Shown here piece after piece: positions 11,816 through 21,605 of a DNA stretch of 64,000 nt. The stretch comes from Trichobilharzia szidati. Taxonomy: Eukaryota > Platyhelminthes > Trematoda > Strigeidida > Schistosomatidae. The translations under genes were made by a program, and so were the position numbers. A model generated the notes under the pieces. The model was not told the DNA's origin. It ran no database searches and saw only the letters and a program-made list of their open reading frames with translations. Where the stretch lies: NCBI GenBank assembly GCA_944472155.2, contig OX235272.1, positions 79,986,020 to 80,050,019 of the forward strand. The letters are read 5' to 3'. Position 1 is the stretch's first letter, and each line of letters opens with the position of its first letter.

Positions 11816-12577
11816 ATACAGACCTAATTTTCTACATGTCATTCTCACATCTCTGTTTGTATTCCCCTCACCCCACTTATGACCTTTGAAATCCTATTGG
11901 TTGTTCACTGTTTTAATTTATCAATGTCATTAGCGCAAGCGCTGTCAATCATTTTGACGGTTGTTTGAGACAGTAAAAGCTCTCTTATCGACGTTGGGTG
12001 TTTTCTTTTGTCTTTGAGTGTCGGCGGTGCTAATGTTGTTGTTGACATGCGATTAGGACATATTAGCCAGTGCATAAAGTTGATATTCCCTCCTGGTCTA
12101 CTAGGTCATAGTTCCGGTCATAAGAACACGAAGTTACTCAACAGTATTCTCAGCGTAGGTATACTTTTAGTGAAAGTAAAAACAATACAATAGTTTAAAT
12201 CCCATCTGAGTTAAACAGAATAAGTAAGTGATTACGTTTCTGATTTCATGCTTTAATATTCATGCATTATTCTACATTTGTTCTCTTTCCTACTTAATTA
12301 CTGAGCAGTAGTTTATATCACGTGAACTACCAATTCAAGATGTGTAGAAACATTCGTGAGTTGAGGTTTGCTACTGGGTAACTGATGCACTATGCATCAA
12401 TGATATGGAGAATTTTACGTCTAAGTGTATTATAAAACTATACGGCGCGCAATTGGTGTGCATTATATAAACACAATAGAATGACGTATATATTTTTCAA
12501 CTAGAGTTTTCATCTGTTTTGCGTATTTGAACAAACAGCTTTCATTCCTGCGTATCAGTGTATTATAACTTTATTAT
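11816..12577. other. Gene-free stretch
   Basis: No supported gene. Holds an inverted CCAAT (attggttg near 11901), but no transcript model can be built on it. Confidence 0.35.
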
Positions 12578-12917
12578 AAGCCGGAAAGAATCACCAACAA
12601 GAAACTATGGGTACAAACAAAACAAGAACCAATCGCCCAACAAATATTCAGGAGAAAGTGGAGATGGATTGGACACTCGCTGAGGAGGCCGCTGGGTGAC
12701 ATCGCGCGTCAGGCCATCGCTCGAGTGGAACCCGAAAGGGAAGCGGCGAGTGGGACGTCCAAGGGTGACATGGAGGAGATCGTGTGAAGAAGAGTTGAAA
12801 CAGTATGGACTAACATGGATGCAGGTGAGAAGTACAGCAGAAGACAGAAGCAAGTGGAGACGTGCAGTTGAAGCCCTATGTTCCACTAGGAACCCAAGGG
12901 AACAATAATAATAATCA
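12578..12917 (+). mobile_element. RTE-like 3' end, 5'-truncated
   Basis: Reads ERITNKKLWVQTKQEPIAQQ, then RRKWRWIGHSLRRPLGDIAR. The frame then changes by one to LEWNPKGKRRVGRPRVTWRR and EALCSTRNPREQ before a stop. 3' UTR is the family tail gaagccctatgttccac, then aataataataat. The frame change is at the same place in the other copies of this subfamily. Confidence 0.88.
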
Positions 12918-13429
12918 CAGTGTAGAGTATGAACTAAGACAAAATACTGGAAACATATTTTATATTCAATTATATCAAACCATAACTATCCTAAAGACTT
13001 ATTTTAATGAGTGTTATGTGTCATTATGAAATATGAGTCATCAGAAAGCAGATATGTGATGTGTCTTGTGATTTTATTAAAACGCTTCCCCTAGTCACGT
13101 TTAATTTGTGCTTTAGTCAGCCAATGTGACATCCGTCTGCCTGGATGACTGTAAGGAAAAGATTCAAAATATTCACATTATGCAATTTTCGGGGGTTTGG
13201 AAATTAAATTGATTTAAATCCCCACAAATCCCATAATCTAAATATCAGTCTCCAGATCACTGATGTCTACTGGATGGATTCCTGAAGCTGTACTGAGAAG
13301 TCATGACCACTGGCGTCCAGTATGTCAAGATGAAGTGTACGGTCATTGAAAACATTGATGAGGACAGTGATATATCACGAATTAAAGCTCATGGATCATT
13401 GAATTTTGGCCAAAGTAGAGATGAATGGT
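12918..13429. other. Gene-free stretch
   Basis: Nothing recognised. Confidence 0.4.
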
Positions 13430-13575
13430 CGACGAGCTTAGTCTCATAACCTGAATGCTTCGGGTTCGTGGGTGCGCATTGTCAAAGAGTCCTAATATAC
13501 GATGAAACAGCTGTCCAGTGAACCTTGGTTTTCAATTATCTCTCTAACTAATGTTAGTTTATGACGAAATCTGAC
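13430..13575 (+). mobile_element. SINE1 copy, decayed
   Basis: SINE1 body with cgatgaaacagctgtccagt and the tail ctctctaactaatgttag. The hammerhead core (UCAAAGA) is damaged. Confidence 0.65.
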
Positions 13576-13984
13576 AGCAGACTCAAGCTTTCATTTTTGA
13601 ATGCTTTTATTTGAAGAACAGCAGCTAGTGGAATTCGAAACAATAATTTCAACTATAATACATAAAGTGAGTTATAAGTGTATCTTGTTTACAAGACCTA
13701 TAGCCTATAATTCCAGGTTAGCTTTAAGGAAAACTGGAGGAGATCATCTATAGTTTTTTCGTAATAATCAAATGAACGCTTTCATAACTTCATTTGAAGT
13801 TAGTAATCATTAAATACCTCAGGTATACTGGCATCAGTATCTCTTCCGGGCAAACAATTTCATATTGTGCATGTCGATTCATCCGTGGGATACTTTGAAA
13901 CAGTTATATAATACCCAAGAATTTATTTGATGTATCAGTGTGACTTAGTTCTGCCGGCCTCTTCATTCTTAACTAAATGAGAAC
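13576..13984. other. Gene-free stretch
   Basis: Nothing recognised. Confidence 0.4.
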
Positions 13985-14009
13985 ATATAGAAAATCAAAA
14001 CAAATGATT

Positions 14010-14047
14010 CAGCGAAGACTCTTTTCAACGAATTTATCATCAAGCTG
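14010..14047 (-). ncRNA. Hammerhead-like fold in PLE D terminus
   Basis: Stem I CAGC/GCUG (perfect); core UUGAUGA (only C3 changed); one extra U; stem II AA/UU around AUUCG; GAA; stem III AAG-AGU-CUU; H17 is C14014. The same layout with compensating stem changes is found in lineage C (40843-40883). Confidence 0.65.
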
Positions 14048-15202
14048 TACAATCGTATATATATGGTTTTTAAGAAGATATATCCGGTGAGGGAATTAAA
14101 TCATAGGTGTGAATGCATAAAATAATAATAATAATAATATGAAATACAATTAAAACTAAAATGTTTGTGATTATAATCGTAGTCATATATAGAATAATTC
14201 ATAGGATGGAGAGAACTTGAAAAAGGGTGTGCAATTATAAGATTAGTAGACAAATCGAATGAAATAAAACGTTACGTAATATTGTGTGAAATTTAATAGC
14301 ATAGAATTTAATGTTGTAAAAAGGAATTGATTTAGAATGACAAGTGGAACAAGTGAAATAATACCGGGGGACAGTTAAAAGTGAGAGTAATAATGATAAC
14401 AGTTGACGTAATAAGGAAGAGTATACAAATTGCAAAGACAAAAATGAAAAATTGGTAGAGTCAAAATATGACTGGGGATTACCATACTTTAGCATAGAGG
14501 GATTAAGACCATGAGAGTTGAAGGGGTTGAACGAACTTTTTCTGTACACAGAGATCTGGCTTTTCTGTTTCGATAGCCAAAGCTTCAGCAATACAGATGA
14601 GTCAAGTACGTAGGGATTTGGGTAAATTACTCTTTGCCTTGTAGATGACTTTAAAGGCGGAGGCTATAGAGATAGGGTGATCATTATCAACCAGATGTTC
14701 AATGATCGCCCTTCTTATTGCTCCACTTCCACCTCTTCATAACCATGCAGGATAGTGTTCTTGTATCCTCTTGGACAAAACTCGAGTCGAACGACCGATA
14801 TACCTAGCTCCACACGAGTAGGTGAATTGATAAACACACATAGAGTTGGTCAACAGCGGGATCTTGTCCTTCAGGTTATTGAAAAATAATGGTCGACTAG
14901 AAAAGGCTATTCTCAGGGATGCAGGAGGGAATGTTCTTTTCAGGGACTGTGATATCCTCCGTTTCATGATATCGGAAGCTAAGTCCCCTTTGAATTCCAA
15001 GCTCATGTATCTTCTTGGGTACGGTCGATAACTCACGTTTTTTAGGATTTGAATGTATATTCTTATATATAAAACGTGGTGGAAATCCATTTTCTATGAG
15101 GATTTTCCTCAAGATGTATAACTCATCTTCCACAGTATCAGGGCTACATATGCGCCGAATACGAGTGGCAAGCGACCGGATCAGGTTTCGTTTTCGACCA
15201 AT

Positions 15203-15214
15203 GGGTACCCAGCT
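15203..15214. repeat. TSD, left side, of the lineage A pair
   Basis: gggtacccagct, exactly repeated at 20966-20977. On the minus strand it codes for the SWVP segment of PLE D. Confidence 0.92.
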
Positions 15215-15268
15215 CCATATTAGTTTGTTTATTAGGTATATCACACAGTGAAACAGTATTATTTACTG

Positions 15269-15308
15269 GATGACGTTTCGAACAAAATTTATTGTTCATA
15301 ATCATATC
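15269..15308 (-). ncRNA. Hammerhead-like fold, PLE A terminus
   Basis: Stem I GAU/AUC, core AUGAUUA (C3 and G8 changed), extra U, stem II GAACAA/UUGUUC, then GAAACGUC. The same sequence occurs at 17955-17994 (minus), 18161-18200 and 20847-20886 (plus). Confidence 0.5.
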
Positions 15309-18006
15309 AATTGTGATCACACGACTTTGACACTTGAGTTTTATAGCTTTCTTTGTTTTCTCCTATTTGTCGTAGGGGGAGTAGAATTTTCCAGATATCG
15401 GGGACAGGTGATGAATCATTCCTATTACATGTATTTGCAGTTGATTCGATAAACAAAGCTTCTGTTATCAATCTCTCCCTATACCCTGTGACATTAGATT
15501 TTAAAACTGTCATCCTATCCCATCCTATTGTATGGTTGTGTGTGACTGCATGTAGTGCTATAGCTGAACTATTCTCTAGATTACTTATTTTATTCGGGTC
15601 AACCAATCTAGATTTTGCTAAGTTTTTATGTTCAGCTAGTCTGACTGCCCCTGTTCTACTAGTTTGACCTATGTATTTGACCTGACAATCATTGCAGGGT
15701 ATTAGATAAATTAAATTGCTTTGTTTTAAAGGCTCTACAGGATCCTTTAGCCGACAAAGCTTGTTTCTAATTGAGTTTGTGGGTTTGAATGCCGTTTTTA
15801 TTCCTGCCTTGTTTAGAATTCTGCGTAAGGCTTCCGAGGTTCCTTCTTTGTATGGAATTACTACTGATGATTTAGACTCTTTATTGTTGGTGTCGTTATC
15901 AATATTATTATTATTGTCACTATTATCATTATCATTATTATTGTTATTATCACTATCGCTATTACCATTATTTATTTTATTTTTACATTTCCTTACATAT
16001 TTCCTGACTAATTTATCCGGGTAATTATTAAGTTTCAAGGCTTCTTTTATATGTATCAGTTCTTGGTTTAGATTTTCTTTGGTACTACTTAATTTTTGTG
16101 CTCTGTTATTTAAACATTTCACCAATCCTACTTTTACTGACATAGGATGGGATGATTGGAAGTCCAAATATCTGTTTGAGTGTGTGGGTTTCCTGTAAAC
16201 ACTAGTGTTTAACTTCCCATCTTCTTTCCTCTTTACGTTGCAATCTAACATTGGGAGTTCCCCTTCCTGATTTTCCAATTCATAAGTGAATTGAATTGCC
16301 TCAACCTTCGAGTTTATGTGTTCGAAAAACCTATCTATATCTTGTGTTCTAAGTACAGTGAATGTGTCATCTACGTACCTCCACCATACTTTTGGGGTGG
16401 GGGTGAACGTTTCAATCGCTATGCTTTCCCACTTATTCATGAATATATCTGCTACCACTGGGGATATTGGTGATCCCATGGCAACTCCCTCAGTTTGTTT
16501 GTATATTTTCCCTTGGAATTTAAATACTGTGGAAGTCAGGCATAGTTGTACTCCCAGCATTATGTCCTCAAGTGGCACTTTTGTCCTAAGTTCGAGGTCT
16601 TGGTCAGAAATGAGTTCGTTTCTGACTGCCTCTATAGCCATATTTATTGGTATACGTGTGTATAAACTGACAATATCAAAACTAACCATTTTTTCTTCAT
16701 TATCTAATTTTAAATTATCTAATCTATGTTTTAGTTCATAAGAATTAGTTAGTCTAGATTTCGAGTGGATTTTTAAGGGATTTAATACCATGGCTAAATA
16801 TTTAGATAATTCATAAGTAGGTGAATTTCTAAAATCAACTATAGGCCTAATAGGGTATCCTGACTTATGAACTTTAACAACACCATACATCCTACTGGGA
16901 TTATTAGTTTTGGGCATTAAATTAAACCACTTAGACTCACCTAGAAACGGCTTCATTCGGCGTATAAGATCCGCTGTGGATTTCTTAACTTTATTCATAA
17001 CTGTATCTATTGGTTTATTAATTTCCTCATATGGTCCTGTTTGTATGTGAGTATTTACCTTGTCCAAATAGTCTGATTTGTCTAATACCACTGTTGCATT
17101 TCCTTTGTCTGACTTTGTGATAACTATATCCTTGTTATTCTTAAGGTGTTTCAAGGCTTCTATCTCTTGTTTTGTCAGGTTAGGCTTTCCACATTTTTGT
17201 CGTTTTAATGTTAGTGCACATTGTGCCCGTACTTCATCAGCCGTAGTTTTGTCTATCCCACTTAGTGCTATTTCTATTTTAGGGATGACATCCTCAGGTT
17301 TCAGCTTGTCTAGAGATACATTGAAATTTAGTCCCTTTTCTAATACACTTATTTCCGTAGGACTTAATGTATGTGTTGAGAGATTGATAACCCACTTTGA
17401 TTTATCGATCGCCGTTGACTTTTTGTTGTTGACTTCATCATTCTGAGATGTAGATTTCTCTTCTAATAATTTGTTGAACTTTTTGATTTGACTATTTTTT
17501 GACTTTTTGAAAGTTGCTGATTTGGCACTGCTAGAGGACTGCGTTATAAGATCATAATCTGTACTGGTAACTATTCCTTTTATCTTTTGTTTTAATTGCT
17601 CAATTTCAGATCTGATATGTTGCAACTTTTTTACGATTCTGTGGATTTCTTCTTTCAGGCATAATTTTTGTAGGCCTTCTATTCTGCTTCTAACTCTGTC
17701 CGTTGGAACTGGAGCTCGTAGACGTAGATATTTAGGAATGATTTCATTTTTTTGGCATCGAATGTTGAAAATACGGTGATTTTCATATCTTGCTTCAGTT
17801 TGTGAAAGTCGAGTGAGTTTATTGATAAGTCTTCGTACAGGAAGACCATAAGTCATATTAATATATGTGTAAAACTTGGGCACTGTGGTAGTAAGTAATT
17901 CCATATTAGTTTGTTTATTAGGTATATCACACAGTGAAACAGTATTATTTACTGGATGACGTTTCGAACAAAATTTATTGTTCATAATCATATCAATTGT
18001 GATCAC
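15307..18006 (-). CDS. PLE lineage A protein, RT plus GIY-YIG endonuclease, copy 1
   Basis: Open frame of 899 codons; the frame opens on GTG, and the first ATG is codon 6, so the protein is probably 894 aa (or 892 from codon 8). It should copy the element RNA and nick the target. Visible parts: basic N-terminal region; KSDKGNATVV (298-307); RT motif A with D444 in SFD; motif B GVAMGSPISP (507-516); motif C YVDD (544-547); a low-complexity Asn/Asp stretch (679-708); a CNDC pair (771-774) just before the GIY-YIG core YIGQTSR (778-784). No breaks. It differs from copy 2 at two residues only (Pro275 here, Thr there; Thr856 here, Ile there). All catalytic boxes look intact, so activity is possible. 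No introns needed. Confidence 0.93.
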   Translation of the reverse strand: MITIDMIMNNKFCSKRHPVNNTVSLCDIPNKQTNMELLTTTVPKFYTYINMTYGLPVRRLINKLTRLSQTEARYENHRIFNIRCQKNEIIPKYLRLRAPVPTDRVRSRIEGLQKLCLKEEIHRIVKKLQHIRSEIEQLKQKIKGIVTSTDYDLITQSSSSAKSATFKKSKNSQIKKFNKLLEEKSTSQNDEVNNKKSTAIDKSKWVINLSTHTLSPTEISVLEKGLNFNVSLDKLKPEDVIPKIEIALSGIDKTTADEVRAQCALTLKRQKCGKPNLTKQEIEALKHLKNNKDIVITKSDKGNATVVLDKSDYLDKVNTHIQTGPYEEINKPIDTVMNKVKKSTADLIRRMKPFLGESKWFNLMPKTNNPSRMYGVVKVHKSGYPIRPIVDFRNSPTYELSKYLAMVLNPLKIHSKSRLTNSYELKHRLDNLKLDNEEKMVSFDIVSLYTRIPINMAIEAVRNELISDQDLELRTKVPLEDIMLGVQLCLTSTVFKFQGKIYKQTEGVAMGSPISPVVADIFMNKWESIAIETFTPTPKVWWRYVDDTFTVLRTQDIDRFFEHINSKVEAIQFTYELENQEGELPMLDCNVKRKEDGKLNTSVYRKPTHSNRYLDFQSSHPMSVKVGLVKCLNNRAQKLSSTKENLNQELIHIKEALKLNNYPDKLVRKYVRKCKNKINNGNSDSDNNNNNDNDNSDNNNNIDNDTNNKESKSSVVIPYKEGTSEALRRILNKAGIKTAFKPTNSIRNKLCRLKDPVEPLKQSNLIYLIPCNDCQVKYIGQTSRTGAVRLAEHKNLAKSRLVDPNKISNLENSSAIALHAVTHNHTIGWDRMTVLKSNVTGYRERLITEALFIESTANTCNRNDSSPVPDIWKILLPLRQIGENKESYKTQVSKSCDHN
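17955..17994 (-). ncRNA. Hammerhead-like fold at 5' end of PLE A copy 1
   Basis: Same fold as 15269-15308. It overlaps the first codons of the open frame, because the end of one unit is the start of the next. Confidence 0.5.
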
Positions 18007-18015
18007 ACGACTTTG

Positions 18016-18148
18016 TTTATCGAATCAACTGCAAATACATGTAATAGGAATGATTCATCACCTGTCCCCGATATCTGGAAAATTCTACTCCCCCTACGAC
18101 AAATAGGAGAAAACAAAGAAAGCTATAAAACGCAAGTGTCAAAGTCGT
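18016..18148 (+). repeat. 133-bp PLE A 3'-end fragment (pseudo-LTR piece)
   Basis: Copy of the last codons of the element (FIESTANTCNRNDSSPVPD region) placed head-to-tail in front of copy 2. It has its own silent change (acgcaag where both full copies have actcaag) and shares Thr856 with copy 1, not copy 2. It separates the two arms of the palindrome. Confidence 0.9.
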
Positions 18149-20848
18149 GTGATCACAATTGATATGATTATGAACAATAAATTTTGTTCGAAACGTCATC
18201 CAGTAAATAATACTGTTTCACTGTGTGATATACCTAATAAACAAACTAATATGGAATTACTTACTACCACAGTGCCCAAGTTTTACACATATATTAATAT
18301 GACTTATGGTCTTCCTGTACGAAGACTTATCAATAAACTCACTCGACTTTCACAAACTGAAGCAAGATATGAAAATCACCGTATTTTCAACATTCGATGC
18401 CAAAAAAATGAAATCATTCCTAAATATCTACGTCTACGAGCTCCAGTTCCAACGGACAGAGTTAGAAGCAGAATAGAAGGCCTACAAAAATTATGCCTGA
18501 AAGAAGAAATCCACAGAATCGTTAAAAAGTTGCAACATATCAGATCTGAAATTGAGCAATTAAAACAAAAGATAAAAGGAATAGTTACCAGTACAGATTA
18601 TGATCTTATAACGCAGTCCTCTAGCAGTGCCAAATCAGCAACTTTCAAAAAGTCAAAAAATAGTCAAATCAAAAAGTTCAACAAATTATTAGAAGAGAAA
18701 TCTACATCTCAGAATGATGAAGTCAACAACAAAAAGTCAACGGCGATCGATAAATCAAAGTGGGTTATCAATCTCTCAACACATACATTAAGTCCTACGG
18801 AAATAAGTGTATTAGAAAAGGGACTAAATTTCAATGTATCTCTAGACAAGCTGAAACCTGAGGATGTCATCCCTAAAATAGAAATAGCACTAAGTGGGAT
18901 AGACAAAACTACGGCTGATGAAGTACGGGCACAATGTGCACTAACATTAAAACGACAAAAATGTGGAAAGACTAACCTGACAAAACAAGAGATAGAAGCC
19001 TTGAAACACCTTAAGAATAACAAGGATATAGTTATCACAAAGTCAGACAAAGGAAATGCAACAGTGGTATTAGACAAATCAGACTATTTGGACAAGGTAA
19101 ATACTCACATACAAACAGGACCATATGAGGAAATTAATAAACCAATAGATACAGTTATGAATAAAGTTAAGAAATCCACAGCGGATCTTATACGCCGAAT
19201 GAAGCCGTTTCTAGGTGAGTCTAAGTGGTTTAATTTAATGCCCAAAACTAATAATCCCAGTAGGATGTATGGTGTTGTTAAAGTTCATAAGTCAGGATAC
19301 CCTATTAGGCCTATAGTTGATTTTAGAAATTCACCTACTTATGAATTATCTAAATATTTAGCCATGGTATTAAATCCCTTAAAAATCCACTCGAAATCTA
19401 GACTAACTAATTCTTATGAACTAAAACATAGATTAGATAATTTAAAATTAGATAATGAAGAAAAAATGGTTAGTTTTGATATTGTCAGTTTATACACACG
19501 TATACCAATAAATATGGCTATAGAGGCAGTCAGAAACGAACTCATTTCTGACCAAGACCTCGAACTTAGGACAAAAGTGCCACTTGAGGACATAATGCTG
19601 GGAGTACAACTATGCCTGACTTCCACAGTATTTAAATTCCAAGGGAAAATATACAAACAAACTGAGGGAGTTGCCATGGGATCACCAATATCCCCAGTGG
19701 TAGCAGATATATTCATGAATAAGTGGGAAAGCATAGCGATTGAAACGTTCACCCCCACCCCAAAAGTATGGTGGAGGTACGTAGATGACACATTCACTGT
19801 ACTTAGAACACAAGATATAGATAGGTTTTTCGAACACATAAACTCGAAGGTTGAGGCAATTCAATTCACTTATGAATTGGAAAATCAGGAAGGGGAACTC
19901 CCAATGTTAGATTGCAACGTAAAGAGGAAAGAAGATGGGAAGTTAAACACTAGTGTTTACAGGAAACCCACACACTCAAACAGATATTTGGACTTCCAAT
20001 CATCCCATCCTATGTCAGTAAAAGTAGGATTGGTGAAATGTTTAAATAACAGAGCACAAAAATTAAGTAGTACCAAAGAAAATCTAAACCAAGAACTGAT
20101 ACATATAAAAGAAGCCTTGAAACTTAATAATTACCCGGATAAATTAGTCAGGAAATATGTAAGGAAATGTAAAAATAAAATAAATAATGGTAATAGCGAT
20201 AGTGATAATAACAATAATAATGATAATGATAATAGTGACAATAATAATAATATTGATAACGACACCAACAATAAAGAGTCTAAATCATCAGTAGTAATTC
20301 CATACAAAGAAGGAACCTCGGAAGCCTTACGCAGAATTCTAAACAAGGCAGGAATAAAAACGGCATTCAAACCCACAAACTCAATTAGAAACAAGCTTTG
20401 TCGGCTAAAGGATCCTGTAGAGCCTTTAAAACAAAGCAATTTAATTTATCTAATACCCTGCAATGATTGTCAGGTCAAATACATAGGTCAAACTAGTAGA
20501 ACAGGGGCAGTCAGACTAGCTGAACATAAAAACTTAGCAAAATCTAGATTGGTTGACCCGAATAAAATAAGTAATCTAGAGAATAGTTCAGCTATAGCAC
20601 TACATGCAGTCACACACAACCATACAATAGGATGGGATAGGATGACAGTTTTAAAATCTAATGTCACAGGGTATAGGGAGAGATTGATAACAGAAGCTTT
20701 GTTTATCGAATCAATTGCAAATACATGTAATAGGAATGATTCATCACCTGTCCCCGATATCTGGAAAATTCTACTCCCCCTACGACAAATAGGAGAAAAC
20801 AAAGAAAGCTATAAAACTCAAGTGTCAAAGTCGTGTGATCACAATTGA
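18149..20848 (+). CDS. PLE lineage A protein, RT plus GIY-YIG endonuclease, copy 2
   Basis: Open frame of 899 codons starting at GTG 18149. The likely start is ATG 18164 (codon 6) or ATG 18170, giving 894 or 892 aa. Domains and motifs are as in copy 1: D444 in motif A, GVAMGSPISP, YVDD at 544-547, YIGQTSR at 778-784. It carries Thr275 and Ile856. No stop or frameshift. The frame runs straight out of the preceding 3'-end fragment, and the stop (tga at 20846-20848) lies inside the repeated hammerhead segment. Transcription start is not visible; in PLEs the pseudo-LTR region normally supplies it. Confidence 0.93.
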   Translation: MITIDMIMNNKFCSKRHPVNNTVSLCDIPNKQTNMELLTTTVPKFYTYINMTYGLPVRRLINKLTRLSQTEARYENHRIFNIRCQKNEIIPKYLRLRAPVPTDRVRSRIEGLQKLCLKEEIHRIVKKLQHIRSEIEQLKQKIKGIVTSTDYDLITQSSSSAKSATFKKSKNSQIKKFNKLLEEKSTSQNDEVNNKKSTAIDKSKWVINLSTHTLSPTEISVLEKGLNFNVSLDKLKPEDVIPKIEIALSGIDKTTADEVRAQCALTLKRQKCGKTNLTKQEIEALKHLKNNKDIVITKSDKGNATVVLDKSDYLDKVNTHIQTGPYEEINKPIDTVMNKVKKSTADLIRRMKPFLGESKWFNLMPKTNNPSRMYGVVKVHKSGYPIRPIVDFRNSPTYELSKYLAMVLNPLKIHSKSRLTNSYELKHRLDNLKLDNEEKMVSFDIVSLYTRIPINMAIEAVRNELISDQDLELRTKVPLEDIMLGVQLCLTSTVFKFQGKIYKQTEGVAMGSPISPVVADIFMNKWESIAIETFTPTPKVWWRYVDDTFTVLRTQDIDRFFEHINSKVEAIQFTYELENQEGELPMLDCNVKRKEDGKLNTSVYRKPTHSNRYLDFQSSHPMSVKVGLVKCLNNRAQKLSSTKENLNQELIHIKEALKLNNYPDKLVRKYVRKCKNKINNGNSDSDNNNNNDNDNSDNNNNIDNDTNNKESKSSVVIPYKEGTSEALRRILNKAGIKTAFKPTNSIRNKLCRLKDPVEPLKQSNLIYLIPCNDCQVKYIGQTSRTGAVRLAEHKNLAKSRLVDPNKISNLENSSAIALHAVTHNHTIGWDRMTVLKSNVTGYRERLITEALFIESIANTCNRNDSSPVPDIWKILLPLRQIGENKESYKTQVSKSCDHN
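18161..18200 (+). ncRNA. Hammerhead-like fold at 5' end of PLE A copy 2
   Basis: GAU stem, AUGAUUA-U, GAACAA loop UAAAUU UUGUUC, GAAACGUC, AUC. Stem II is perfect; core positions 3 and 8 are not canonical. Confidence 0.5.
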
Positions 20849-20886
20849 TATGATTATGAACAATAAATTTTGTTCGAAACGTCATC
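20847..20886 (+). ncRNA. Hammerhead-like fold at 3' end of PLE A copy 2
   Basis: Identical to 18161-18200. Confidence 0.5.
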
Positions 20887-20965
20887 CAGTAAATAATACT
20901 GTTTCACTGTGTGATATACCTAATAAACAAACTAATATGGAATTACTTACTGCCACAGTGCCCAA

Positions 20966-21125
20966 GGGTACCCAGCTGTAGAAATTTGTCAAATGACCAT
21001 TCCATGACAGCTTACGATAAATCGATCTCTTCAAAATTCCATCGGTCCTCCTTGATAATTTCACATCGAGGAAATGAACACTAGACTCGTTCTCCATGAG
21101 AACAGTTAAGGAAATAAACAACTTT
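20966..21125 (-). mobile_element. PLE lineage D, RT segment upstream of the nested insertion
   Basis: Minus strand reads SSVHFLDVKLSRRTDG, then RSIYRKLSWNGHLTNFYSW, the part of the RT just after the catalytic box. It runs into the TSD (20966-20977) and continues at 15214. The copy is 5'-truncated at about 21125, so the YxDD box is missing. Confidence 0.85.
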
Positions 21126-21379
21126 TCTTTCTTAATCTCAATGTATGGGAAATTTCATCTGAATGAACAGTACTGAAGGAATATAAAATCAGTCAGGCCT
21201 ACAAATCACTTTGACATCTAGGAACTCTTATATAAAGGACATAACATTTTATTGTAGTTGTGCTCAGTGAGTTGGAGGGTTTAGTTTACTAAACGTTCAT
21301 TGTCTTTCTAGATGGCATCTTCAGTGCATACTTCAAATACCATCCAGCTGAGATAATACAACTTCACCAATAGCATCCA
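21126..21379. other. Gene-free stretch
   Basis: Nothing recognised. Confidence 0.35.
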
Positions 21380-21605
21380 TGCGTCTGTGGTACAGAGGCA
21401 GAATGCTCGCCAACCACGCAAGTGGTTCGGAGTTCAATCCCCGGCCGACGTACGCCTTTACCTCGTTAAGCTAGTAGTAAGACTGGTAAAGAGGGAAAGT
21501 TGGGTATGAGGCTTGCAACCCTATCCAGTAAAAATAAACACCAGTGCTACCGAAACTTCAAGCTAGAGGCTTGAAGCCCTATGTTCCACTGGGAATGTAA
21601 AGGAA
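21380..21605 (+). mobile_element. SINE2 copy
   Basis: Boxes A/B-like head (ggttcggagttcaatcccc), body, and tail gaagccctatgttccac followed by an A-rich end. Confidence 0.82.

Larger units (their letters stand above)
13985..15214 (-). mobile_element. PLE lineage D, 3' part (host of the nested insertion)
   Basis: Minus strand order: SWVPIGRKRNLIRSLATRI (region after the RT palm); a frameshift near 15030; MSLEFKGDLASDIMKRRIS; the GIY-YIG module (CVYQF ... RYIGRSTR); and the C-terminal motif LCVQKKFVQPLQLSWS with its stop at 14503-14505. A 3' UTR and a hammerhead-like terminus follow (14010-14047). The element was cut by the lineage A pair: its upstream RT segment continues at 20966-21125, and joining the two sides across the 12-bp TSD restores a continuous SWVP segment. 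5'-truncated and frameshifted, so inactive. Confidence 0.88.
15215..20965. mobile_element. PLE lineage A: head-to-head inverted pair inserted as one unit
   Basis: Two full-length copies point away from each other. The minus-strand copy covers 15215-18015. The plus-strand copy covers about 18139-20965 and is preceded by a 133-bp fragment of its own 3' end (18016-18148). Both outer ends run past the ORF stop into the start of the next unit, as expected of PLEs with partial tandem (pseudo-LTR) structure. Only one TSD pair exists, at the outermost borders, so the palindrome appears to have integrated in a single event. The inner junction has 5 bp of shared sequence (ctttg). The arms are nearly identical, so the event is recent. 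Confidence 0.9.

Noticed and set aside
14235..14591. 118-codon minus-strand frame rich in Leu and Ser
   Set aside because: It is an out-of-frame reading of the PLE D C-terminus (true frame ends LCVQKKFVQPLQLSWS) running into the 3' UTR.
15353..17446. Open frames of 100-140 codons on the plus strand opposite PLE A copy 1 (and their mirror images opposite copy 2)
   Set aside because: They are antisense to the RT and GIY-YIG coding region, appear in both copies only because the copies are identical, and have no family features.
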